Shown here piece by piece: positions 29,364 to 36,397 of a DNA stretch of 64,000 bases. Both the position numbers and the translations under genes were made by a program. The notes below the pieces were generated by a model. That model was not told the origin of the DNA and searched no databases. It saw nothing but the letters and a program-made list of their open reading frames with translations. Each line of letters begins with the position of its first letter. Position 1 is the first letter of the stretch. Source of the stretch: JBOZRQ01 sp050789255 (GTDB lineage Bacteria; Bacillota; Sulfobacillia; Symbiobacteriales; Symbiobacteriaceae); NCBI GenBank assembly GCA_050789255.1, contig JBOZRQ010000020.1, forward strand, positions 100,799-164,798. Reading direction: 5' to 3'.

Positions 29364-30446
29364 CTATTGGATCTCGATCGTTGCACCGGTGAGTCGCAGG
29401 GAGATTCCATCGCCGCTCGGGTTGAAAGCGGCCGGATCTCCTTCAATGGATGGGCTTAGTCGGAAACGGGCTTGTCCGGTAGCTTTGGCCCGGAACACTA
29501 CGGTAAAGAGTTCACCCGAGCCACTAAACGGACGATTGCCCGTAATGGCTGTTTCGTAAGACACCAGGCTCCTGGCCGAATCAATCGTCCTGGACACGAA
29601 GATGCCCTCGACAATGCTGCCGGGATTCAGGGTCACGGCTTCAACCTTGGCGGGATCGTAGTGAAGATGTACTAAGGTCGACTGGACGTTGGAGACACTC
29701 TGCAGTTGAACACTCACCGTGAAGGTCTGCCCAACCTGGACCGTGGCAGGCGCCACGACCCGGATTTCCGGTGACGATACTGTGGAACCTGGTTCGGTCG
29801 GTTGACTGGGGACAGGGGTCCCCGAGGTAGGGGCCGGAGGAGTGGTGACAGTGGTTCCGCCAGTCGCCGGAGGGGCGGTAGGCTGTGTAACGGTTGTGCC
29901 TCCGCCCGAAGGCGGTGCCGTCACGGTGCTTCCGGGGCTCTCAGGCGCCGTCCCCGTGCTCTCACCTGACCCCGGGCTGCTGGGCACCTCGATCATTCCG
30001 ATCAGCGGGCTCGGCGGGATCAAGACCACGGTCCGGATCGAAGCCTGCCAATCCACAGTGAAGCCAAAGGTCTCAGCCAGGAACCTGAGCGGCACCATGG
30101 TCCGGTCCTTGTAAATGAAGGGCGCCACATCGATCTCAGTCGGTTTGCCGTTCACAAGAACTGTGCGGCTGTCGATGCTTAAAGTGACGTTCTTGGGGCC
30201 ATATGTAATGAGCACCTGTCGCTTGACCTCGTCCCATTTGATCTCCGCCTGAATGCGTTCCAGGACGAACCTCACGGGAACAAAGGTGCGGTCTTCTCGA
30301 ATCACCGGGGCGACCTCAAACTGTACCGGCTCCCCGTTAAACCAAACGCTAACGTCTTCGGTGTCTGCAAAAGAGGAACCCGGGGAGGTAGCCACCGAGG
30401 CGGCCAAAAGGAAGGACAGCCCGACGGCCAGTAACCGTCGCCGCAT
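29364..30446 (-). CDS. Exported stalk-domain plus cohesin protein
   Basis: 360 residues from ATG 30446 with GGAGGTG 7 bp upstream. Signal peptide (1-27), two stalk repeats (about 30-140; DRTFVPVRFVLERIQAE and KDRTMVPLRFLAETFGF), a low-complexity Pro/Gly/Thr linker (150-225) and a cohesin-like domain (228-360). Apart from the linker it matches the 12078-12965 product closely, so the two are paralogues. It is the first gene of the surface-protein operon; 150 bp of AT-rich sequence upstream presumably carries the promoter, although no clear consensus pair is visible. Confidence 0.87.
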   Translation of the reverse strand: MRRRLLAVGLSFLLAASVATSPGSSFADTEDVSVWFNGEPVQFEVAPVIREDRTFVPVRFVLERIQAEIKWDEVKRQVLITYGPKNVTLSIDSRTVLVNGKPTEIDVAPFIYKDRTMVPLRFLAETFGFTVDWQASIRTVVLIPPSPLIGMIEVPSSPGSGESTGTAPESPGSTVTAPPSGGGTTVTQPTAPPATGGTTVTTPPAPTSGTPVPSQPTEPGSTVSSPEIRVVAPATVQVGQTFTVSVQLQSVSNVQSTLVHLHYDPAKVEAVTLNPGSIVEGIFVSRTIDSARSLVSYETAITGNRPFSGSGELFTVVFRAKATGQARFRLSPSIEGDPAAFNPSGDGISLRLTGATIEIQ

Positions 30447-30584
30447 AGATTCACCTCCGGGCGAAGTGTGGAATTACCGAAACTTCACTAAGCGATTGTG
30501 AATTCTCTATGTCAGACCAAAATCCTTGCAGTAAAAATTAATTATCGGTAGAACTTATGGGACTTTTGATTCACGGAGAGCGAA

Positions 30585-30620
30585 ATGGCATAAGAAAAGA
30601 GCCCCACTTCCGTGGGGCTC
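30585..30620 (-). terminator. Rho-independent terminator of the aminotransferase operon
   Basis: On the minus strand GAGCCCCAC and GTGGGGCTC form a perfect 9-bp stem with a four-base loop followed by TTTTCTTA. It closes the operon ending at 30637 and separates it from the surface-protein operon starting at 30446. Confidence 0.9.
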
Positions 30621-30636
30621 TCGTGTGTCTATGGTC

Positions 30637-33270
30637 CTAGTCGTCCCCGACCGGGTCCAGCTCCCGGGTCCGGGCCTGCATGATTCGGCTCCACTCGGCC
30701 TCGGAGAGCGGCCGGTCGAAGCTGCGCAGCTGCGCCAGCTTGAAGCCCAGGCTCGCCCCCAGCTCCCGCAGCCGCAGGATCGTGGGCAGGTTGAGGTCGG
30801 TGCCGATGGAGTGATCCTCGTACATGTGCTCCAGGCCCAGGATCATGGTCTCCGCCATGCAGGCGTAGGCCAGGCCCTGCTCAAAGCCGAAGTCCCAGCC
30901 CAGGTCGGCCATGCCGGGCACCGCCACGACACCGCCGTCGATCACCAGCACGTCGGGGCGGGCCTCCTTGACGGCCCGGCTCACGTTCGGCGGCCGGGAG
31001 AGGTCACACACAGCGGCGCCGAACTTGAGATTCTTCGGCGTGACCAGGTCCTCCACGCTGCTGGTGGCGGTGACCACCAGGTCGGCCTCGGGCAGCATCA
31101 CGTCGATGTCGGTGGTAATGATCAGGCGACCCTGGCGCTCCAGCTCCATCACCAGGGCCACGAAGGCCTCCTGGTTCTCCTCGCCGGTGGGGTCGGGCAC
31201 GGCGCCCAGGCCCTCCATAGCGTAGCCGATGGTGCCCGGGGCGAAGTGCTTGCCGTCGCGGCTCAGTTGGGCCAGGTAGCGGCAAACGTCGGCGGCGACC
31301 TTGATCAGGCGCTTGCGGCTCTGCTCGGGGCGAGCCGGGTTGCCGATCAGCAGCAGCTGGTGGACCTCCTCCGCCATCAAGATGGCGGTGGCCCGGCCGA
31401 TGGCGCCGGTGGCGCCCACGACGGCGATCGAGGCAGCGTTCAGGTTGATGCCCAGGTCGGTGACCGCCTTGTAGACCGAGTCCACTGCGGCGACGACCGT
31501 GTAGCTATTACCGGTGGTAATGGGCACCCCGGGGTTGCGCAGGTGCAGGGCGCCGCGCGTGACCACCGAGGTGTAGGCGCCCAGGCCCACAATCTTGGCG
31601 CCGCGACTCTTGGCCAGTTCCACCGCCTTGCGCACCTCGGCCACGCCCTGGCTGGAGTCCATCTCCAGGAACTGCTCGGCGGTGCGGGGCAGAGCGATGA
31701 AGTCGCCGTAGGCGGTCCTGCCGTCATCGGAGACCAGCTTCATGCTGGAGACCACCATGGGCTCCAGCAGGTCGCCCCAGCGCTCGGCGAGCAGCATCAG
31801 CTCCTCGTCGGTAAAGACGTTCAGGCTCTGGTCGAGCTCGGCGTAGTTGCGGATGTTGACCGGGTGGATCAGGAAGGCCCATCGGCCCTCGGACTCCTCC
31901 CCCGACGGCAGCACAGGCTCCTTGCGGACGGCAGCCGGCAGGACCTGCGGGCGATGCTCGATCTCGAGCAGGTGGCGGATCAGCTCTGCGGTATTGCCCT
32001 GGGCCAGGTACCCCAGCATCTGATCGACCGCCTGGATGGCGAAATCGCAGTGCTCCTTGGTGGCGATCAGGGGCGGCTCAATGCGGATCACGCTGGCGCC
32101 GTTGAGCGTGGGCGCCACGCGCAGCCCGCACACGTTGAGCAGATAGCTGGAGAGCACCGGGGTCAGGTTCTCCTGCTCGGCCAGCAGCCCCAGCATGCTG
32201 GTGCGACCGTATGTGTGCCGGTCGACACCGATCTCCAGGCCGAGCATGTAGCCGCGGCCGCGGACCCGGGTGAGCACGTGCGGGTACTTGCGCTGCAGCG
32301 CTTCCAGGCCAGCCTTCAGGTAGGCGCCGTTCTCGGCCACCTGGCGGATCAGCGCCTGGTCGTTCCGGGTGAGCAGTTCCAGCGAGCGCAGGCCCACCCG
32401 GCAGGCCAGGGTGTTGCCGGCGAACGTGGAGGAATGCTTCATGGCGAACTCCTCGGTGTAGGCCTCCTCCGTGCAGAGCATCGCCCCGACCGGGAAGAGA
32501 CCGCCGCCCAGCGCCTTGGCCAGGACCATGACGTCGGGGGTAACCCCCTCCTCCTCGCAGGCGAAGAGGCGACCGGCGCGGCCCAGGCCCGCCTGGATCT
32601 CATCGAGCACAAAGAGCACGCCGTGCTTCTGGCAGATCGCCTTGGCAGCAGCCATGTAGCCGGCCGGCGGCACCACAATGCCGCCCTCGCCCTGAATCGG
32701 CTCCATCATGAAGGCGGCGAACTCGCTGCCCCGCTCGCTCATCAGGCGCTCCAGGGCGTCGATATCACCGTAGGGAATGCGCTCGAAGCCCGGGATGGGC
32801 GCGCCGAACGCCTTCTGGTAGGAGGTACGGCCGGTCGCGGAGAGGGCGCCCATGGTCTTGCCATGGAAGGAGTTCTCCGTGCTCAGAATGCCCATGCGGC
32901 CGGTGGCGGCCCGGCACAGCTTGATCGCCGCCTCCACCGCCTCGGTGCCGCTGTTGGCAAAGGTCACATATCGCAGACCCTGGGGTGCGATCTCAATCAG
33001 CCGCTTCGCCAGTTCGCCGGCGGCCTCGAGGGCCGAGGGCTGCACGAAGGAGGGTTCCATGCTCATCTGCACGTCGTGCAGGGCCTGCCAGATCTCGGGC
33101 GGGTTGAACCCGAACGGCAGGGAGCCATAAGCGGCCACGAAGTCGAGGTACTGCTTGCCGTTCTCGTCGTACAAGTAGCAGCCCTCGCCGCGCACGAACC
33201 GCTTATCCATATTGATCTGACTTAGCAACTGACCCAGGTGTGGGTTCACGTACTCCATAAAGGGATGCAT
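30637..33270 (-). CDS. Class III aminotransferase fused to an acyl-ACP-reductase-like domain
   Basis: 877 residues from ATG 33270 (GGAGGAG, 7 bp spacing; an upstream in-frame TTG is less likely). Residues 1-430 are a class III (ornithine/acetylornithine-type) PLP aminotransferase, with FANSGTEAVEAAIKL, FVLDEIQAGLGRAGR and the PLP lysine in VLAKALGGG (Lys252). Residues about 470-860 resemble cyanobacterial long-chain acyl-ACP reductase: ITTGNSYTVVAAVDSV, the nucleotide loop VVGATGAIGRA (about 620) and AYACMAETMILGLE, where Cys804 matches the acyl-carrying cysteine of that family. A plausible reaction is reduction of an acyl-thioester to an aldehyde and transamination to an amine; this is inference. 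Last gene of a three-gene operon. Confidence 0.8.
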   Translation of the reverse strand: MHPFMEYVNPHLGQLLSQINMDKRFVRGEGCYLYDENGKQYLDFVAAYGSLPFGFNPPEIWQALHDVQMSMEPSFVQPSALEAAGELAKRLIEIAPQGLRYVTFANSGTEAVEAAIKLCRAATGRMGILSTENSFHGKTMGALSATGRTSYQKAFGAPIPGFERIPYGDIDALERLMSERGSEFAAFMMEPIQGEGGIVVPPAGYMAAAKAICQKHGVLFVLDEIQAGLGRAGRLFACEEEGVTPDVMVLAKALGGGLFPVGAMLCTEEAYTEEFAMKHSSTFAGNTLACRVGLRSLELLTRNDQALIRQVAENGAYLKAGLEALQRKYPHVLTRVRGRGYMLGLEIGVDRHTYGRTSMLGLLAEQENLTPVLSSYLLNVCGLRVAPTLNGASVIRIEPPLIATKEHCDFAIQAVDQMLGYLAQGNTAELIRHLLEIEHRPQVLPAAVRKEPVLPSGEESEGRWAFLIHPVNIRNYAELDQSLNVFTDEELMLLAERWGDLLEPMVVSSMKLVSDDGRTAYGDFIALPRTAEQFLEMDSSQGVAEVRKAVELAKSRGAKIVGLGAYTSVVTRGALHLRNPGVPITTGNSYTVVAAVDSVYKAVTDLGINLNAASIAVVGATGAIGRATAILMAEEVHQLLLIGNPARPEQSRKRLIKVAADVCRYLAQLSRDGKHFAPGTIGYAMEGLGAVPDPTGEENQEAFVALVMELERQGRLIITTDIDVMLPEADLVVTATSSVEDLVTPKNLKFGAAVCDLSRPPNVSRAVKEARPDVLVIDGGVVAVPGMADLGWDFGFEQGLAYACMAETMILGLEHMYEDHSIGTDLNLPTILRLRELGASLGFKLAQLRSFDRPLSEAEWSRIMQARTRELDPVGDD

Positions 33271-33299
33271 CAGGAAACTCCTCCCCGACGTGATCAAGA

Positions 33300-34223
33300 C
33301 TATCGGGCCAGGGCGGGGGACTGCTCCTGGAGCCGTTCAATGCGGGGCACGAAACCGATCTTGTCGAGCCAGGCCTCGTACTCCTCGGGCCGCATCTGCT
33401 CAGGCTTCTTGCCGGCGGTGGCGCAAATCAAGGCTTCCATGAGGTTGGTGCCAAAGGAGCGACCGCCCAGGTTCGGCGTGGTGGTAACCAGCATGGCGAC
33501 GCCCCGCTTGCGCAGGTCCTCCACGTTCTCGGGGGTGACCGTGTTGGTCAGGATCACCTTGCCGTCGAGCCGCTCCGGTGCGTGCCGTTCAATATAAAGG
33601 AAGTCTCCGGCGATCACATCCGCCCACTGGTAGTGCTCGGCGAACTTGACCACACGCTCCTCCTGCTTCTTGCCGGTGGGGTAGAGCCAGGAGTAGGGCA
33701 ACTGGGACATGACCGGCAAGAGCAGCCGGGCCAGCCGATCGATGCCCTTCAGGCTCCGGATCGCCCAGGGAATGCCCAGGGCGAACATGACATCGCCAAA
33801 GACCATGTCGGCACCGGCGCCATCCAGCGCCTCGGCCATGCCAAAGCGGTCGACCGCCGAGACCATGAAGACCTTCTTGCCCCGCAGGGGCAGCAGGTTC
33901 TGGTCGACGTACCGGACCACTCGGCGCTCCAGGGTATTCTTCAGCCCGGAGCCGTCGGCCATGGGCGATTTCTCTGCCGCTGAGGCCATGCGGGCGCCGT
34001 CGCGCAGCGTGTAGCGCCGCCCCCCGGCATACACGTACATATCAAAACCGCCGAGGCCGAAGGCGTCGACCTTGCCGTCCAGCTCCCGAATCATGTTCAT
34101 CGCCTTTTGCATGTCGCCGTCGGTCCCGATGCGCTCCACGGTAACCTGTTCTCCCAGAATCTCCGTGGTGGCTGCGTGATTTCGCTTCGACGAACCCAGG
34201 CTGACGCTGACGATCCGCTTCAC
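33300..34223 (-). CDS. Conserved protein, possibly annotated as quinate 5-dehydrogenase in relatives
   Basis: 307 residues. I recall homologues in clostridia labelled quinate 5-dehydrogenase, but no quinate or shikimate pathway gene is nearby and I see no classical Rossmann GxGxxG loop, so I treat the function as unknown. Recognisable conserved stretches are VSLGSSKRNHA at the N-terminus, DAFGLGGFDMYVYAGGRRYTLRD near 55-77 and VTTTPNLGGRSFGTNLMEA near 258. It sits 19 bp after the HTH regulator and 29 bp before the aminotransferase-reductase fusion, so it probably acts in the same process. Confidence 0.6.
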   Translation of the reverse strand: MKRIVSVSLGSSKRNHAATTEILGEQVTVERIGTDGDMQKAMNMIRELDGKVDAFGLGGFDMYVYAGGRRYTLRDGARMASAAEKSPMADGSGLKNTLERRVVRYVDQNLLPLRGKKVFMVSAVDRFGMAEALDGAGADMVFGDVMFALGIPWAIRSLKGIDRLARLLLPVMSQLPYSWLYPTGKKQEERVVKFAEHYQWADVIAGDFLYIERHAPERLDGKVILTNTVTPENVEDLRKRGVAMLVTTTPNLGGRSFGTNLMEALICATAGKKPEQMRPEEYEAWLDKIGFVPRIERLQEQSPALAR

Positions 34224-34242
34224 CTGCGAGGCCCCCTGTCCC

Positions 34243-34776
34243 TTACGACTGGCTTGCCTTAAGACTCCGAATCAGATCCCGGATCGAGTCCGGGTCGACA
34301 TACTTGTCGTCCGAGAGGGGCGACGAGCCGATCTCCACACCGATCACATGGGGCCCCACCAGCGCTTCAACCATGCGCACCCGCTGGTCGGAGCCAATAA
34401 AGATCACCGAGTCGCATTCACGCGCCCGTGCGATCAATGACATCACGTTATTGAGCAGGTCGGCGCCGTTCATGCTCCGCGTGAAGCTGATGCGCTCCTC
34501 CTCTGACATGATCAGGACGAAGTCCAGACCTTCGGCCTGGCCCATGTCGATCAGTTCCTGCCGATTCTTGACCGGAAAGCCCGCCAGGGCGATCTTCTTG
34601 CCTTTGCGGACCTCGCCGATCGTCTCCAGGCGGGAGATCAGCGTGCGATCGACGTCGAGTTGCTCGGCGACCTCTTGCTGCGACAGCCCCTGGTTCCGCA
34701 GGTCCAGTATGCGATCGATCACCTGGAAGATCCGGTCCCGGTTGATCACCTTGTCTCCAACGCGAACGAGCTTCAC
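34243..34776 (-). CDS. HTH transcriptional regulator of the aminotransferase-reductase operon
   Basis: GTG 34776 is chosen because AGGAGG lies 7 bp upstream; the frame stays open for another 324 bp, but that stretch contains the promoter and palindromes and does not look coding. The 177-residue protein has a helix-turn-helix near 28-50 (LSQQEVAEQLDVDRTLISRLE), then a conserved C-terminal domain that I do not recognise. First gene of the operon. Three palindromes in its own promoter suggest it autoregulates. Confidence 0.75.
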   Translation of the reverse strand: MKLVRVGDKVINRDRIFQVIDRILDLRNQGLSQQEVAEQLDVDRTLISRLETIGEVRKGKKIALAGFPVKNRQELIDMGQAEGLDFVLIMSEEERISFTRSMNGADLLNNVMSLIARARECDSVIFIGSDQRVRMVEALVGPHVIGVEIGSSPLSDDKYVDPDSIRDLIRSLKASQS

Positions 34777-34825
34777 CGCAAGCGCCTCCTGGCATGGTCG
34801 GTCTGGCATGAACGACGCGGGCAAG

Positions 34826-34872
34826 CTTGTGCACAAGGTTGTGCTAACCAGATTGTACAACTTTGTGCACAA
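34826..34872. promoter_or_regulatory. Cluster of three operator-like palindromes
   Basis: CTTGTGCACAAG (34826-34837), TTGTACAA (34853-34860) and TTGTGCACAA (34863-34872) are perfect palindromes of one family. The last lies inside the promoter spacer, the middle one overlaps the -10 box, and the first lies in the 5' leader. This placement is typical for repression, probably by the HTH protein encoded just downstream. Confidence 0.75.
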
Positions 34873-34880
34873 GGTGTCTA
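34852..34880 (-). promoter_or_regulatory. SigmaA-type promoter of the HTH/aminotransferase operon
   Basis: On the minus strand TAGACA and TACAAT are separated by exactly 17 bp, close to the consensus. The expected start site is about 65 bp before the GTG of the regulator. Confidence 0.75.
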
Positions 34881-34927
34881 GGGTAGGGTGTTCACCTGAT
34901 GGGGAACTAATCCTCCCGGGCAGGCTG

Positions 34928-34956
34928 TTCACACTTTGGTCACAGTCTCGTAACAT
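34928..34956 (+). promoter_or_regulatory. Probable sigmaA promoter of the dlt operon
   Basis: TTCACA and TAACAT with a 17-bp spacer, about 80 bp before the dltD start. It diverges from the aminotransferase-operon promoter, so the palindromes between 34826 and 34872 could also influence it. Confidence 0.5.
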
Positions 34957-35037
34957 TCTTGTCGCAGATTGTCGAACCGTGGAGGAAGTAGCCTTGCCGC
35001 AACGAATAAACGGGCGATGCTCGAGGGGGTAACGTGG

Positions 35038-36282
35038 ATGCACCAACAAAAGAACGACGCCGCGGCGCCACCAGTTTCCGGTGCTGCACCGCTGCGCCAT
35101 ATACGAACAGGAATCGGTTCACTGCTGATTATCGCCCTGCTGCTGATGGCCTGCCGCCTGCTCCTGGGCATGTGGGCGCATCTGCTCCTTGATCGCTACG
35201 CCAAAAGCGGCGAAGACGAGGTGATCAAGGGGTTGAGCCTTACCCGGCACGCCCTTGCCCAACAGGACCGGCTCGTGGTGCTGGGCAGCTCGGAGCTCAC
35301 CTTCCAGGACGAGTATCACGCAGCCAGGCTCTTTGCCGGCAAGCCCACGGGCTTCGATGTCCACCTGGTTGGCTCCGGCTACCGGCAGTCGATTCATAAC
35401 TTCCTCACGCTCTCTGCCCTGGGGCAACAGCTGAAGGGAAAATCCCTGGTCCTGTTCGTCTCGCCCACCTGGTTCGAAGGTCCGATCTCGGAACGGGCCT
35501 ACAAGAAGAACTACTCCCGGCTCCAGGCCTACGAGCTGGCCTTCGCCTCCACGCTGTCCCCCGAGCTCCGCAGGCGCGGCGCCGAGCGCATTTTGGAGCT
35601 GGGCGCCCCCACCACCAACGACGAGCTGCTGACCAGCGGCCTGCGGGCCCTCGCAGGCGGCAGTGTGCCGGACCGGTTGCGCTACGGGCTCTCTTGGCCG
35701 CTGGGCCGCCTCGCCCTGGAGTTCCTGCGGGTCAAGGACGATCTGGACGTAATTCGGGGCGCCTTCACCCACAAGTTCAGCACCTTCAAGCCCCAGCCGG
35801 CGCCAGACTGGGACGCCCTGCTGGCCACCGCCGAGCGGGACGCCCGGGAGCACAGCGGGTCCAATCCTTTCGGTATTTTTGACGGCTACTACGCCAAATA
35901 CGTGGAGCCCCGCCTCGATAAGCTCAAGGATTCAGCCAGGGATGAGACCTGGCTCAAATCCACCGAGTACGCCGACCTGCAGCTGGTCCTGGACCTACTG
36001 CGGGAGCAAGGCGCCAAGCCGCTCTTCATCTCCGTGCCGGTCCACGGCCCGTACTATGACTATAAGGGGCACCCCCGGGCAGACCGGGAGGAGTACTACC
36101 GACGGGTGGTCGCGCAGATCAAGGCTGCCGGCTTCCCCGTAGCAGACTTCAGCGCTGGCGAATACGAGCCCGGGTTCATGCGCGACCCGTGGCATCAGGG
36201 CTGGAAAGGATCGGTGCAGATTGCTCACACGCTGGATGACTTCTATCACGACCGTCTCACGGCGACCGGCCGTGGAAAGTAA
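35038..36282 (+). CDS. dltD: DltD, teichoic acid D-alanylation protein
   Basis: ATG 35038 (GAGGGGG upstream) gives 414 residues; the frame is open further upstream without a good ribosome site. One N-terminal membrane helix (about 24-46) is followed by an extracytoplasmic SGNH-like domain: VLGSSELT (about 77-84) carries the nucleophilic serine, and MRDPWHQGWKG near the C-terminus carries the Asp/His pair. DltD is needed for the last step of D-alanyl transfer to lipoteichoic acid outside the cell. Here it opens the operon, whereas in Bacillus dltD is last. Confidence 0.92.
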   Translation: MHQQKNDAAAPPVSGAAPLRHIRTGIGSLLIIALLLMACRLLLGMWAHLLLDRYAKSGEDEVIKGLSLTRHALAQQDRLVVLGSSELTFQDEYHAARLFAGKPTGFDVHLVGSGYRQSIHNFLTLSALGQQLKGKSLVLFVSPTWFEGPISERAYKKNYSRLQAYELAFASTLSPELRRRGAERILELGAPTTNDELLTSGLRALAGGSVPDRLRYGLSWPLGRLALEFLRVKDDLDVIRGAFTHKFSTFKPQPAPDWDALLATAERDAREHSGSNPFGIFDGYYAKYVEPRLDKLKDSARDETWLKSTEYADLQLVLDLLREQGAKPLFISVPVHGPYYDYKGHPRADREEYYRRVVAQIKAAGFPVADFSAGEYEPGFMRDPWHQGWKGSVQIAHTLDDFYHDRLTATGRGK

Positions 36283-36379
36283 GCTGCGCCTCGGCCTCTA
36301 CTGCTTGATCCTGGTGGCGCTCTTCTGGCTCTACGCCGGCTCCGAGTCAGGCACCAGCTTCGTCTACACGAACTTCTAA
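36272..36379 (+). CDS. dltX: DltX, small D-alanylation membrane peptide
   Basis: A 35-residue peptide from GTG 36272 overlapping the end of dltD by 11 bp. It has one membrane helix (about 6-22) and ends in FVYTNF, matching the conserved C-terminal aromatic motif of DltX (FIYxxF type), which is thought to take part in D-Ala handover near DltB/DltD. It lies directly before dltA, its usual place. The gene is short enough to be missed by automatic gene finding. Confidence 0.88.
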   Translation: MESKLRLGLYCLILVALFWLYAGSESGTSFVYTNF

Positions 36380-36397
36380 ACGAGCAGGTGGAGCACC

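Noticed and set aside
13142..30446. A cellulosome locus
   Set aside because: Cohesins and dockerins are present but I see no glycoside hydrolase, carbohydrate-binding module or esterase in the window, so a cellulosome is not supported.
30625..33225. 866-codon plus-strand frame opposite the aminotransferase fusion
   Set aside because: The minus-strand protein has all family motifs. The plus-strand frame has no recognisable domain and crosses the terminator hairpin.
34777..35100. N-terminal extension of the HTH regulator
   Set aside because: The frame is open, but the region contains a near-consensus promoter, palindromes and the ribosome site for GTG 34776, and the extra residues do not look like protein.
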